A stretch of DNA of 43,317 nucleotides, taken from positions 1 through 43,317 of the forward strand of contig CACYKR010000006.1 of assembly GCA_902774995.1 (NCBI GenBank). Direction: 5' to 3'. Positions 32,116 to 39,980 of this stretch are shown here, piece by piece. Made by a program: the position numbers and the translations under genes. Below the pieces are notes generated by a model, which saw only the letters and a program-made list of their open reading frames with translations, was not told the DNA's origin and did not search any database. Source of the stretch: an uncultured Bacteroidales bacterium. GTDB taxonomy: Bacteria > Bacteroidota > Bacteroidia > Bacteroidales > Paludibacteraceae. Position 1 is the first letter of the stretch. Each line of letters opens with the position of its first letter.

Positions 32116-32900
32116 CAGTCTTTATACCAGATATATACACCCAGTCGGATGTTCCACTGGTCCAGCCGTCCGCGGGTGTAACGGTCGTAGGTGTCGCCGG
32201 ACTGGTTGACAAACTGCTGGTGTTTGTAGGGGTTGATGAGTCCGAAATCATAACCGCCGCGGATAAAATAGCGCTTGTACTGGAATCCGGCACCAACGCC
32301 CCATGTGACATTCAGATGCCGCAGGGTGTTGTTGTCCTCTATCTCCTGCAGTTTCTTAGGCGTGTTCTCTCCGGCGTTGTTGCCGTAGGCACTGTACCAC
32401 TCGCCGTGTTCGGTGGTGATGTCGTCGGTCTTGGGATCCCAATTCTGGCTGTCGAAGCGCATCTTGAATCCGATTCCGTACTGGATAGTCGGCCCCGTGT
32501 AAAGCATAAGATACGTCTCTTTGGCAATCTCGAATTTGTACTGCCAATCGACAAACAGCTCCATCTGGTGGTAGGTGATCAGCATCCGGCTGCGGGGGTA
32601 TTGGTTGTTCGGGTACAAGGGCTCCCATTTGCCTTGCGAGGCACCGAAGGTATAGTTCAGACCGATTGTGCTGCCGAATCCGGCTGCATAACTGGCGTCA
32701 TACATGATACCTACCTTGACACCTTTGAGCCGGACGGTGTTCGCCAGCGAGTCTTTCGGGTAGTTGGTGTAAGGGCTGTTGAGTCGGATAATAGGCTGTG
32801 CCCAGCCGATTTGTACACCGAATCCTTGCTTGGGGCGTTCTACGGCCATGAGTCCCGTTGCCATACACGCCGTCATGAGTGTTAGAAATACTTTCTTCAT
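32115..32900 (-). CDS. outer-membrane beta-barrel protein (PorT-like size)
   Basis: 261 residues from the ATG at 32900 (MKKVFLTLMTACMATGLMA signal peptide); the longer frame overlaps the upstream gene and lacks sense. The rest alternates hydrophobic and polar residues as in a barrel (GFGVQIGWAQPIIRLNS, YLMLYTGPTIQYGIGFKMRF, YFIRGGYDFGLINPY) and ends RLGVYIWYKD, an aromatic-ended last strand. Probably an integral outer-membrane protein of eight or so strands; the exact family is not certain. It sits between the OstA-like gene and dnaG. Confidence 0.75.
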   Translation of the reverse strand: MKKVFLTLMTACMATGLMAVERPKQGFGVQIGWAQPIIRLNSPYTNYPKDSLANTVRLKGVKVGIMYDASYAAGFGSTIGLNYTFGASQGKWEPLYPNNQYPRSRMLITYHQMELFVDWQYKFEIAKETYLMLYTGPTIQYGIGFKMRFDSQNWDPKTDDITTEHGEWYSAYGNNAGENTPKKLQEIEDNNTLRHLNVTWGVGAGFQYKRYFIRGGYDFGLINPYKHQQFVNQSGDTYDRYTRGRLDQWNIRLGVYIWYKD

Positions 32901-32907
32901 ATTTTGT

Positions 32908-34515
32908 CTATTTGGTCTTTGTTCCTTGCTCCGTGTACCGTGCTTTCTTGGGTACTTTCCGGAAGACGTCGTCTTTGTTAACCGGCCGGCTCTCTTCTTC
33001 CCAAAAGAACAACGCCAGCCGCTCTGCCCCTTCGGGTATCTGGTCGAGCGGGTAGAGTGCACCGGTGGTCTCTTTGGTAAACCGGATACGCTGGATTTCC
33101 TGGTTCTCCACATACACGCGGATATAACTGCTCTCGGTGTTGTTCACGCCTATATACCCTCCGCCTTCCTCTTCGGGGTAATAGACCGTCAGGGCGTTGC
33201 CGCTCACATCGACGGTCTTCACCTCGCCGTCAATGAGGTAGGCGGTAATCTCCTTGCCGCTCATCTGGTTGTATATCTCCAAGGTGTCGTTCATCACGCA
33301 CAGGGCGTTCTTGATACCTACTGCGTGGTCCACCGTCCCGTTGACGACATACACCCGCATAGAGTCGGCGGATATCTGCTGGTTCTCGCTCCAGCAGATG
33401 GGGTCGGTGAAAAGGTATATCGTGGAGTCGGAGCCCAGATAGACCATCGAGTCGCATACCATCTGCATGTCGTCCCGGTAGACGCGCACGCCGTGATAGG
33501 CACGCACGCGGCGATAGGTGCTGTCTGTGATGGTGCTGTCCGCCGCTATCAGACTGTCGGGATAGAACACCTCTTCGGTGAACAGCGTGTCGGCGTGGAT
33601 ATAAGCGTAGTGCAGACTGTCCGACCAATCCACCATCAGGGCGCTGTCGGTCGCAAAACCGCGGCTCCCTTCCTCCCACATCTCTCCGTACTCGCCGTAG
33701 AGCGTGGCGTGTTGCGCTGTGTCGTTCATGGCCATGTGGCCTAACACTTGGCCGAAACCGATAGCCTTGTCGTAGTAGATGGTGTCGCCGGTCATGGACT
33801 TGCCGTCCGAGTGGTCCACTACGGACCGGTCTAACAGCATCGACCGCTCGTTGGAGGTATTGTACCATCCGCGGGAGGAACGTATCGTGGTCTCCTCTTC
33901 ATAGACGATGGTTGTCGGCGAGACGATATCCGCCACTTTCGTATCGGTGTTATAGAGCAGGGTGTCGCCGGTGAGGGTGAATTTCGGGTTGGTCAGTACC
34001 ACCTCATGGCTGAAGGTGGCCTGTTTGGTCTTCGGGCGGTAGTTGCCGAGGACGGAGGTGAGAGTGTTGAGCGAGTCTTTGATCTCGCCGCCGGAGTAGT
34101 AATAGGCGATGCCGGCGTGGCGGTCGTAGTTAAGGCTGTCGGTCGTCAGAATGGTCGGGTTTTCGTCTTCCCGGCCGTGGATGAGTTTTACGTTACGCCG
34201 CATGCGCGCCAGCTTGGTGTTGCCGTCGTAAAACAGTTTCTCGCCGAAACCCTTGAGCGTGTCGCCTTGTACAAACCGGATGTGACCGAAAGCGTCGAGG
34301 GAGTTCGTTCCCTCGTAGAAATAGGCGCTGTCGCAGTACATTAGCGCCTCGTCGTGGCGGAAGACCACGTCGCCTTTCAATATCTGGGCATTGGCAATCC
34401 GCTCCTCGTCAAAACTGAGGTTCTCCGCCCGCTCCAGATATACCATCGTCTGACCCGTCAGGGGCAAAGGGCAAAGGACAAGGGACAACAGACCAATTAG
34501 AATCGGTCTGATCAT
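32908..34515 (-). CDS. OstA/LptA-like outer-membrane biogenesis protein
   Basis: 535 residues from the ATG at 34515, which begins a signal peptide (IRPILIGLLSLVLCPLPLTGQ). The body is rich in repeated LptA/OstA-type beta units: NAQILKGDVVFRHDEALMYC near 40-60, DAFGHIRFVQGDTLKGFGEKL near 73-94 (in parts), and many similar D-S-x-Y segments to about residue 470. It probably forms a beta-jellyroll that shields lipopolysaccharide acyl chains during export. The 3' end (RYTEQGTKTK) is written in spacer-like DNA. It is next to SurA-like genes, which help outer-membrane proteins fold. Confidence 0.8.
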   Translation of the reverse strand: MIRPILIGLLSLVLCPLPLTGQTMVYLERAENLSFDEERIANAQILKGDVVFRHDEALMYCDSAYFYEGTNSLDAFGHIRFVQGDTLKGFGEKLFYDGNTKLARMRRNVKLIHGREDENPTILTTDSLNYDRHAGIAYYYSGGEIKDSLNTLTSVLGNYRPKTKQATFSHEVVLTNPKFTLTGDTLLYNTDTKVADIVSPTTIVYEEETTIRSSRGWYNTSNERSMLLDRSVVDHSDGKSMTGDTIYYDKAIGFGQVLGHMAMNDTAQHATLYGEYGEMWEEGSRGFATDSALMVDWSDSLHYAYIHADTLFTEEVFYPDSLIAADSTITDSTYRRVRAYHGVRVYRDDMQMVCDSMVYLGSDSTIYLFTDPICWSENQQISADSMRVYVVNGTVDHAVGIKNALCVMNDTLEIYNQMSGKEITAYLIDGEVKTVDVSGNALTVYYPEEEGGGYIGVNNTESSYIRVYVENQEIQRIRFTKETTGALYPLDQIPEGAERLALFFWEEESRPVNKDDVFRKVPKKARYTEQGTKTK

Positions 34516-34579
34516 TTTTGTCTTTTGTCTTTGAGCGAACATAGTGAGCGGTCTTTCTGCTTTGAGCCCGAAGGGCGGT
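34516..34579. repeat. spacer with AGCGAAC-N3-GTGAGCGGTC unit
   Basis: The plus strand holds TTTTTGTCTTTTGTCTTTG (34516-34533) and the AGCGAAC...GTGAGCGGTC unit (34534-34553), followed by a GAGCCCGAAGGGCGG palindrome. The middle unit also occurs in frame at 22395-22415. Confidence 0.65.
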
Positions 34580-35932
34580 CTAATCATGTATCCACCCTGG
34601 GTACTCGAAGTCACAGCCCTGCCACTCCGGCGCAATCTGTACGAAAGTGGTCTTCTGTTTCTGGAGAATCCAGTTATGCAGCAGCTCCGCGCCCTGTTTC
34701 TGCTCCAGCATGGATTTGATGGTCTGGAAATCGTCGGTCAGGTTGGCGCGGTGTACGTCGGTTTTCTTCTTCACCCGTACGATAGCGCATACCTCGCGGT
34801 TCTTTTGCTGGTCCATCATTACAAACGGCTGGGAGATGTCTCCTTCGTTGAGGTTGTATATCTGTTTGGCTATTTCCGGAGCCAGCTCCTGATATTCGAA
34901 TTTGCTGCTGCCGGTGTTGGGGTTGATCATCAGTCCGGCGTTCATCACGGTGTTCTTGTCCTGCGAATAACGGAGTACCGCCTGCTCGAACTGGATACTG
35001 TCCGCCGCAATCAGCTGGCGGATGGTGTCCAGTTTCCCGATGGCTTTGATCTTGTCGTCGGCGCTGATACGCGGACGGATAAGAATATGGCGGCAGTTGA
35101 TACGGTCGCCTTTCTTCTCGATGAGCTGGATAATGTGATAGCCGTACTCGGTCTGTACGACGCGAGACACCCGTTTGGGGTCGTTCAGGTTAAACGCCAC
35201 CTCTGCAAACTCCGGTACTAACTGGCCTTTGCCTACAAACCCTAACTCGCCGCCGCGCTTGGCGCTCTCCGTGTCCTCCGAATAGAGGCGGGCAAGCATG
35301 CTGAAATCGGCGGTGCCGTTCTGAATACGCTCCGTAAACTCGCGCAGCCGCTGTTTCACCCGCTCCGTCTCCTCTACCGGCACGGGCGGTTCGAAACTCA
35401 GGACCTGCACCTCCACCTGGGCGGGCATCATCGGGATGGAGTCTGCCGGCAGGGTGTTGTAATACCGCCGGATATCCGCCGGGGTGGGCTTGATGGAGGA
35501 GGTCAGTTTCTGTTGCATTTGCTGGATAATCATCTGGTTGCGGACCATGACCATCATTTCCTCGCGTATCTCGCTGGAGGGCTTGCGGAAATACTCCTCC
35601 ATCTTTTCTTTCGATCCGATTTGGTTGATGTAATAGTTGAGCCGCATGTCCACCTGGTGGCTCACCGACGACTCGTTAGCCTCCACGGAGTCCAGCTCCG
35701 CCTGGTGAAGAAACAGTTTCTGTACCGCCATCTGCTCGGGAATGACGCAATAGGGGTCGCCCTTGATCTGCTGGCCTTCGTACTGGGCTCTCAGCCGCTC
35801 TTCCTCCACCTCGCTGCGCAGGATAGCCTCGTCGCCTACTACCCATACCACTTCGTCTATCACGCCCTGCGCCTGTACCGCCATGGCCAGACAGAGCCCT
35901 GAAAACAATATAAAAAACTTCGAAATATTCAT
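34580..35932 (-). CDS. SurA-like periplasmic peptidylprolyl isomerase
   Basis: 450 residues. A signal peptide (FFILFSGLCLAMAVQA) leads to an N-terminal SurA domain (VIDEVVWVVGDEAILRSEVE near 24-43). Two parvulin-type PPIase regions follow: DFSMLARLYSEDTESAKRGGELGFVGKGQL near 212-241 (in parts), and RHILIRPRI near 288 with QFEQAVLRYSQD near 325. It assists folding of outer-membrane proteins in the periplasm. It lies between a prolyl-isomerase-like lipoprotein and the OstA-like gene, an outer-membrane assembly cluster. Confidence 0.88.
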   Translation of the reverse strand: MNISKFFILFSGLCLAMAVQAQGVIDEVVWVVGDEAILRSEVEEERLRAQYEGQQIKGDPYCVIPEQMAVQKLFLHQAELDSVEANESSVSHQVDMRLNYYINQIGSKEKMEEYFRKPSSEIREEMMVMVRNQMIIQQMQQKLTSSIKPTPADIRRYYNTLPADSIPMMPAQVEVQVLSFEPPVPVEETERVKQRLREFTERIQNGTADFSMLARLYSEDTESAKRGGELGFVGKGQLVPEFAEVAFNLNDPKRVSRVVQTEYGYHIIQLIEKKGDRINCRHILIRPRISADDKIKAIGKLDTIRQLIAADSIQFEQAVLRYSQDKNTVMNAGLMINPNTGSSKFEYQELAPEIAKQIYNLNEGDISQPFVMMDQQKNREVCAIVRVKKKTDVHRANLTDDFQTIKSMLEQKQGAELLHNWILQKQKTTFVQIAPEWQGCDFEYPGWIHD

Positions 35933-35948
35933 GATTCTTCAGTCGTTA

Positions 35949-36779
35949 TTATTCATAAAACTTCACCTTCCCGTCCTGTACGGCTTTTTCGTAGAGCCGT
36001 TCTCGTTCCCGGCGTATAAATCCTACCTGCCGCTCGTTGAGGATGATTTTCTCTATCAGCGGCCGTGCATAGTCGAGCGGCATCGCTTCGCCGCGCATGT
36101 GTTTGTCGGTAATTTGCAGGATATAGGTCTTGGCGGAGTCTGCCGCTTCGATACGGTCGCTGTTCCGTAGCTTGCTCTCCAGCTCCGTCCGCTCGACGGG
36201 TATCTGGCTGATTACCTCGGTTGTGGTCATCCATTTGTCGGTGAAAAGCTCGTATCCGCTGGCGTTCTGATAGACGTATTTCTCAATGTCGTCCAGTTTG
36301 AGTCTGACCAGCCACTGGCGCAGTTTGGATACGTTCGGTGCGTCTTTGGGAACGACCACCAGCACCCCGCGGAGGATACTCTCGTCCAGCTTGAAACGGT
36401 CAGGCATCTGCTCGTAGATGGCGGCTACGGCGCTGTCGGCTACCGCTTTTGGCATGTGTTTGGCTACCAGCCGTTCTTCGTACGCCTGCGCGTAAAGTGT
36501 GCGCCGGTAATCGGACACCATGGCTTCTATCCGTTCGTTCGTCCGCGCTGTTGCGTTGCTATACAGCAATATGTCCTCCGCCCATTGACGGATATACCGT
36601 TCGGCTACCTGCGCGCTGTCCTCACTGCTGAGGCCCAAGGTCAGCGAATCCAGGGTGGAGCGGTACAGATAATGTCCGTTCAGCTCCACCGCCGCACCGG
36701 CCTGTTGTTTCTTCTCCAGTGCTTGGCAGCCCGCCAGGAAAAACGCACAAAGTATGATCCAAAGCTTCGATTTCTGCAT
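35949..36779 (-). CDS. prolyl-isomerase-like lipoprotein
   Basis: 276 residues with a lipoprotein signal (LCAFFLAGC, Cys near 18). A helical part like the SurA/PrsA chaperone domain follows (LTLGLSSEDSAQVAERYIRQWAEDIL near 48-73, in part; RIEAMVSDYRRTLYAQAYEERLV near 83). No clear PpiC catalytic signature is visible, so it may be a chaperone without isomerase activity. It ends with IILNERQVGFIRRERERLYE. It is the first gene of the unit leading to SurA, OstA-like, OMP and dnaG, behind a consensus promoter. Confidence 0.7.
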   Translation of the reverse strand: MQKSKLWIILCAFFLAGCQALEKKQQAGAAVELNGHYLYRSTLDSLTLGLSSEDSAQVAERYIRQWAEDILLYSNATARTNERIEAMVSDYRRTLYAQAYEERLVAKHMPKAVADSAVAAIYEQMPDRFKLDESILRGVLVVVPKDAPNVSKLRQWLVRLKLDDIEKYVYQNASGYELFTDKWMTTTEVISQIPVERTELESKLRNSDRIEAADSAKTYILQITDKHMRGEAMPLDYARPLIEKIILNERQVGFIRRERERLYEKAVQDGKVKFYE

Positions 36780-36796
36780 AAAACCCTAATTTTGCG

Positions 36797-36827
36797 CAAA
36801 ATTACAAAATAATTTTGATATGACAAA
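36797..36827 (-). promoter_or_regulatory. Bacteroidetes promoter of the outer-membrane assembly/dnaG cluster
   Basis: On the minus strand TTTG (36827-36824), 19 bases, TAATTTTG (36804-36797). It is the only promoter here with 19 rather than 20 bases. The start site would fall within about 15 bases of the ATG at 36779. Confidence 0.7.
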
Positions 36828-36894
36828 ATATAGTTCGCATTTTGTGTCCTTTACCATGCAAAATAGAGAAAAAAATACATTTGTTCCTTAAAAA

Positions 36895-36926
36895 CTTGCG
36901 TATCTGCAAAAAAAATAGTACCTTTG
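36895..36926 (+). promoter_or_regulatory. Bacteroidetes promoter of mdh
   Basis: CTTG (36895-36898), 20 bases, TACCTTTG (36919-36926), with a leader of about 50 bases before the ATG at 36979. It diverges from the promoter at 36797-36827. Confidence 0.75.
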
Positions 36927-36978
36927 CACGCTTTTATGAATTTTGTACGCATTAACAATTTTTAAAAATATTCGATAT

Positions 36979-37920
36979 ATGTCTAAAGTAACTGTTGTAG
37001 GCGCAGGAAACGTAGGTGCTACTTGCGCAAATGTATTGGCCGTGAATGAGGTGGCCAACGAGGTTTGTCTGATTGATATCAAGGAGGGTTTTGCCGAAGG
37101 TAAAGCGATGGATATCATGCAAACGGCTCAGTTAATGGGCTTCGATACCGTGGTGACCGGTGTGACGAATGATTATAGCAAGACCAGCGGTAGCGATGTG
37201 GTGATCATTACCAGCGGTCTGCCCCGCAAGCCGGGAATGACCCGCGAGGAGCTCATCGGTGTGAATGCCGGTATCGTGAAGTCTGTTTGCGACCAGGTGC
37301 TCAAATACAGCCCGAACGCTATCCTCGTAGTGGTTTCCAACCCGATGGATACCATGGCGTACTTGACCCTTCATGCGCTCGGTCTGCCGCGTAACCGCGT
37401 GATTGGTATGGGCGGTGCTCTCGACAGCGCCCGTCTGAAATACTTCCTGAGCCAGGCGCTCAAATGCAACGCCAACGACGTGGACGGTTTCGTAATCGGC
37501 GGCCACGGCGACACTACCATGATTCCGCTGACTTCCTACACTACCTACAAGGGTATCAACGTGTCCGAGTTCCTCTCGGCTGAGGAGTTGGAGAATGTAG
37601 TGAAGAGCACCATGGTAGGCGGCGCTACGCTGACCGGCCTGCTCGGTACCTCCGCATGGATGGCTCCGGGTGCCGCTGCTGCTTCGGTAGCTGAGGCTAT
37701 TATCAAGGACCAGAAGAAGATGATTCCTTGCTCCGCCGCTCTGGAGGGTGAGTACGGAATGAAGGACATCACCATCGGTGTACCTTGTATCATCGGCAAG
37801 AACGGTATCGAGAAGATCCTGGAGCTCAATATCTCCGAGGAGGAGCGTGCCAAACTGCACGAGTCCGAGGCTGCTGTCCGTAAGACCACCGCTATCTTAA
37901 AGGAGTTGAATGTCCTTTAA
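36979..37920 (+). CDS. mdh: malate dehydrogenase
   Basis: 313 residues from the ATG at 36979 (MSKVTVVGAGNVGATCANVLA), the family start; the longer frame begins in the leader. GAGNVGAT near 8-15 binds NAD; ITSGLPRKPGMTREEL near 78 is the mobile substrate loop; VVSNPMDTMAYL near 116 and GGHGDTTMIPL near 174 (catalytic His) place it in the lactate/malate dehydrogenase family, and the GLPRKPGM loop with arginines indicates malate. It interconverts malate and oxaloacetate. Its own promoter and regular codons suggest high expression. Confidence 0.95.
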   Translation: MSKVTVVGAGNVGATCANVLAVNEVANEVCLIDIKEGFAEGKAMDIMQTAQLMGFDTVVTGVTNDYSKTSGSDVVIITSGLPRKPGMTREELIGVNAGIVKSVCDQVLKYSPNAILVVVSNPMDTMAYLTLHALGLPRNRVIGMGGALDSARLKYFLSQALKCNANDVDGFVIGGHGDTTMIPLTSYTTYKGINVSEFLSAEELENVVKSTMVGGATLTGLLGTSAWMAPGAAAASVAEAIIKDQKKMIPCSAALEGEYGMKDITIGVPCIIGKNGIEKILELNISEEERAKLHESEAAVRKTTAILKELNVL

Positions 37921-37964
37921 TATGTAAATTGTACATTGTAAATTGTACATTGTAAATAATTTCT
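37921..37964. repeat. spacer of GTAAATTGTACATT repeats
   Basis: Two full TGTAAATTGTACAT units and a partial third fill the gap between mdh and spt. It is almost the same as the spacer at 23400-23437. Confidence 0.7.
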
Positions 37965-39149
37965 ATGGATTTGTTTGATAAATGCGACCATTTTGAGACC
38001 CTCAAACAGGTTCGCAAACTGGATATATATCCGTATTTCCACGAGCTGGAGAGCCGTCAGGCACCGGTGGTGCAGATGGAGAACCACCGCGTGATCATGC
38101 TGGGCAGTAATAACTACCTCGGTTTCACGGAAAACGAGGCGGTTATTGCCGCCGGTCATGCGGCGCTTGACAAATACGGTACAGGTGTGTCCGGCAGCCG
38201 TTTCCTGAATGGTACGCTCGACCTGCACCTGCAGCTGGAGAAGGAGATAGCCGCTTTTACGGGTTACGAGGAGTGTATGACCGTCTCGACGGGCTTTCAG
38301 ACCAACCTCGCTATCATCTCCGCTATCGCCGGTAAGGACGATTATATCCTCAACGACCGCGAGAACCACGCTTCTATCTATGATGCTTGCCGTCTTTCTT
38401 ACGCCAAGGTGCTCCGTTACCGCCACTCGGACATGGAGGACCTGGAACGTCAGCTCAAGTCGATTCCCGAGAACGCAGGCAAACTGATTATCACCGACGG
38501 AGTCTTCTCCATGCGCGGTGACATCTGCAAGCTGCCTCAGATCTGCGCGCTGGCGGAGAAATACGGAGCGCGTGTGATGGTGGACGATGCGCACGGATTC
38601 GGAGTGCTCGGCCCCGGAGGACGCGGTACGGCTGCCTATTTCGGGCTGACGGACAAGGTGGATATTACCATGCTTACCTTCTCCAAGTCGCTTGCTTCTA
38701 TCGGCGGATGTATGCTGACCTCCCATCGTGTAGCCGACTGGCTGCGCCATGTGAGCCGTCCGTTTATCTTCTCCGCGTCTATCACGCCCTGCTCCGCCGC
38801 TACGGCGCTGGAGGCGTTGCACCAGCTTATCCTCGACCCGGAGAGACCCGCGCGTTTGATGAATATAGCGAAGTATTTCCAGAAACAGCTGCTGGCTAAC
38901 GGCGTGCGTATCATCGAAGCGCCGACGCCTATCGTGCCTATCTTCACGTATAAGACGCTCGACACCCTTTATTTCGGCAAGAAGATGTTCGAGGAAGGCG
39001 TTTATGTCAACCCTGTGATTGCTCCGGCGTGCGTGGAAGGCGAGTGCCTGCTCCGTACCACGCTTATGGCTACTCATACTGAGCCGGTCATCGACGAAGC
39101 GGTGGAGATTATCGCCCGCGTACTCAAAGAGGGTGCTCCGCAAATGTAA
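37965..39149 (+). CDS. spt: serine palmitoyltransferase
   Basis: A 394-residue PLP enzyme of the alpha-oxoamine synthase family. Features are SNNYLGF near 48, GTGVSGSRFLNGTLDLHLQLE near 72 (in part), LNDRENHASIYDACRLS near 129, ITDGVFSMRGDICKLP near 170, DDAHGFGVLG near 202, and the PLP-lysine region LTFSKSLASIGG near 235. It condenses serine with an acyl-CoA to 3-ketosphinganine, the first step of sphingolipid synthesis, a Bacteroidales hallmark. The SDR gene 12 bases downstream would fit the following reduction. A kbl-type or BioF-type role is less likely from overall similarity, but substrate is not proven. Confidence 0.85.
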   Translation: MDLFDKCDHFETLKQVRKLDIYPYFHELESRQAPVVQMENHRVIMLGSNNYLGFTENEAVIAAGHAALDKYGTGVSGSRFLNGTLDLHLQLEKEIAAFTGYEECMTVSTGFQTNLAIISAIAGKDDYILNDRENHASIYDACRLSYAKVLRYRHSDMEDLERQLKSIPENAGKLIITDGVFSMRGDICKLPQICALAEKYGARVMVDDAHGFGVLGPGGRGTAAYFGLTDKVDITMLTFSKSLASIGGCMLTSHRVADWLRHVSRPFIFSASITPCSAATALEALHQLILDPERPARLMNIAKYFQKQLLANGVRIIEAPTPIVPIFTYKTLDTLYFGKKMFEEGVYVNPVIAPACVEGECLLRTTLMATHTEPVIDEAVEIIARVLKEGAPQM

Positions 39150-39161
39150 ATTCAATACCCC

Positions 39162-39977
39162 ATGCGTACCTTGATAATAACCGGTGGCAGTTCGGGCATT
39201 GGAAAAGCAACAGCCTCGCTCTTTGCAGAGCGGGGCTGGTGTGTTTTTGAGTTAAGCCGCCATGGCGCCCAGCCGCCTGTAACCTCTTCTTCCCCTCTGG
39301 GAGGGGGACGGGGGGTGTCTCACATCTATTGCGACGTGTGTTCCGAGGAGAGCTGCCGTACGGCGGTAGCGGAGGTGCTCTCGCAGACCGGCCATATAGA
39401 TGTCGTCATCTCCAATGCCGGTTACGGTATCTCCGGACCGATAGAGTTCACGCCTGTAGCTGAGGCGGAGCACCAGATGGATGTCAATTTCATGGGAGCT
39501 GTGCGGTTCACCCAGGCTGTCTTGCCGCAGCTGCGCAAGCAGCGTGCCGGGCGGATTATCTATACCTCCTCTGTGGCAGCCGTCCTCGCTGTGCCGTACC
39601 AGGCGTTCTATTCCGCCTCCAAGGCGGCCATCAACGCCCTGGCGCTCTCACTGGCGAACGAGCTGCGCGAGTTCGGTATATCCGTCTCCGTACTCATGCC
39701 CGGCGACGTGTCCACCGGCTTCACCGATGCGCGCCGTAAGTCCGCCGACGGTGCCGGGGTCTATCGCCATGCCGACCATGCTATCCGCGCCATGGAGAAA
39801 GACGAACGCGGAGGCATGCAGCCGCGTGAAATGGCGGAGCTCTTCTATCATATAGCTACCTGCCGCTCACCCCGTCCGCAGTACGTCGGAGGTGCATTGT
39901 ACAGGTTCTTCTGTTTTCTCAACTGCTTTCTTCCTACCCGCCTGGTCAACTGGATTGAAGGCAAAATGTACAGCTGA
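39162..39977 (+). CDS. short-chain dehydrogenase/reductase, possible 3-ketosphinganine reductase
   Basis: 271 residues. TGGSSGIGKATASLF (residues 6-20) binds NADP; SNAGYGISGP near 86, the catalytic Ser in YTSSVAAVLAVP near 138, and YSASKAAINAL near 150 (YxxxK) complete the classical SDR site. A hydrophobic C-terminal part (FFCFLNCFLPTRLVNWI) suggests membrane association, as expected for a lipid substrate. Residues about 39-54 (PVTSSSPLGGGRG) come from a repeat insertion just after the second beta strand. Its place directly after spt suggests it reduces 3-ketosphinganine; this is inference. Confidence 0.8.
   Translation: MRTLIITGGSSGIGKATASLFAERGWCVFELSRHGAQPPVTSSSPLGGGRGVSHIYCDVCSEESCRTAVAEVLSQTGHIDVVISNAGYGISGPIEFTPVAEAEHQMDVNFMGAVRFTQAVLPQLRKQRAGRIIYTSSVAAVLAVPYQAFYSASKAAINALALSLANELREFGISVSVLMPGDVSTGFTDARRKSADGAGVYRHADHAIRAMEKDERGGMQPREMAELFYHIATCRSPRPQYVGGALYRFFCFLNCFLPTRLVNWIEGKMYS
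39276..39322. repeat. in-frame C/G-rich palindromic repeat inside the SDR gene
   Basis: TTCCCCTCTGGGAGGGGGAC followed by a GGGGGGTGTC tail. The last part is nearly the same as 11728-11745. It adds about 15 residues in a surface loop next to the cofactor site. Confidence 0.7.
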
Positions 39978-39980
39978 TTT

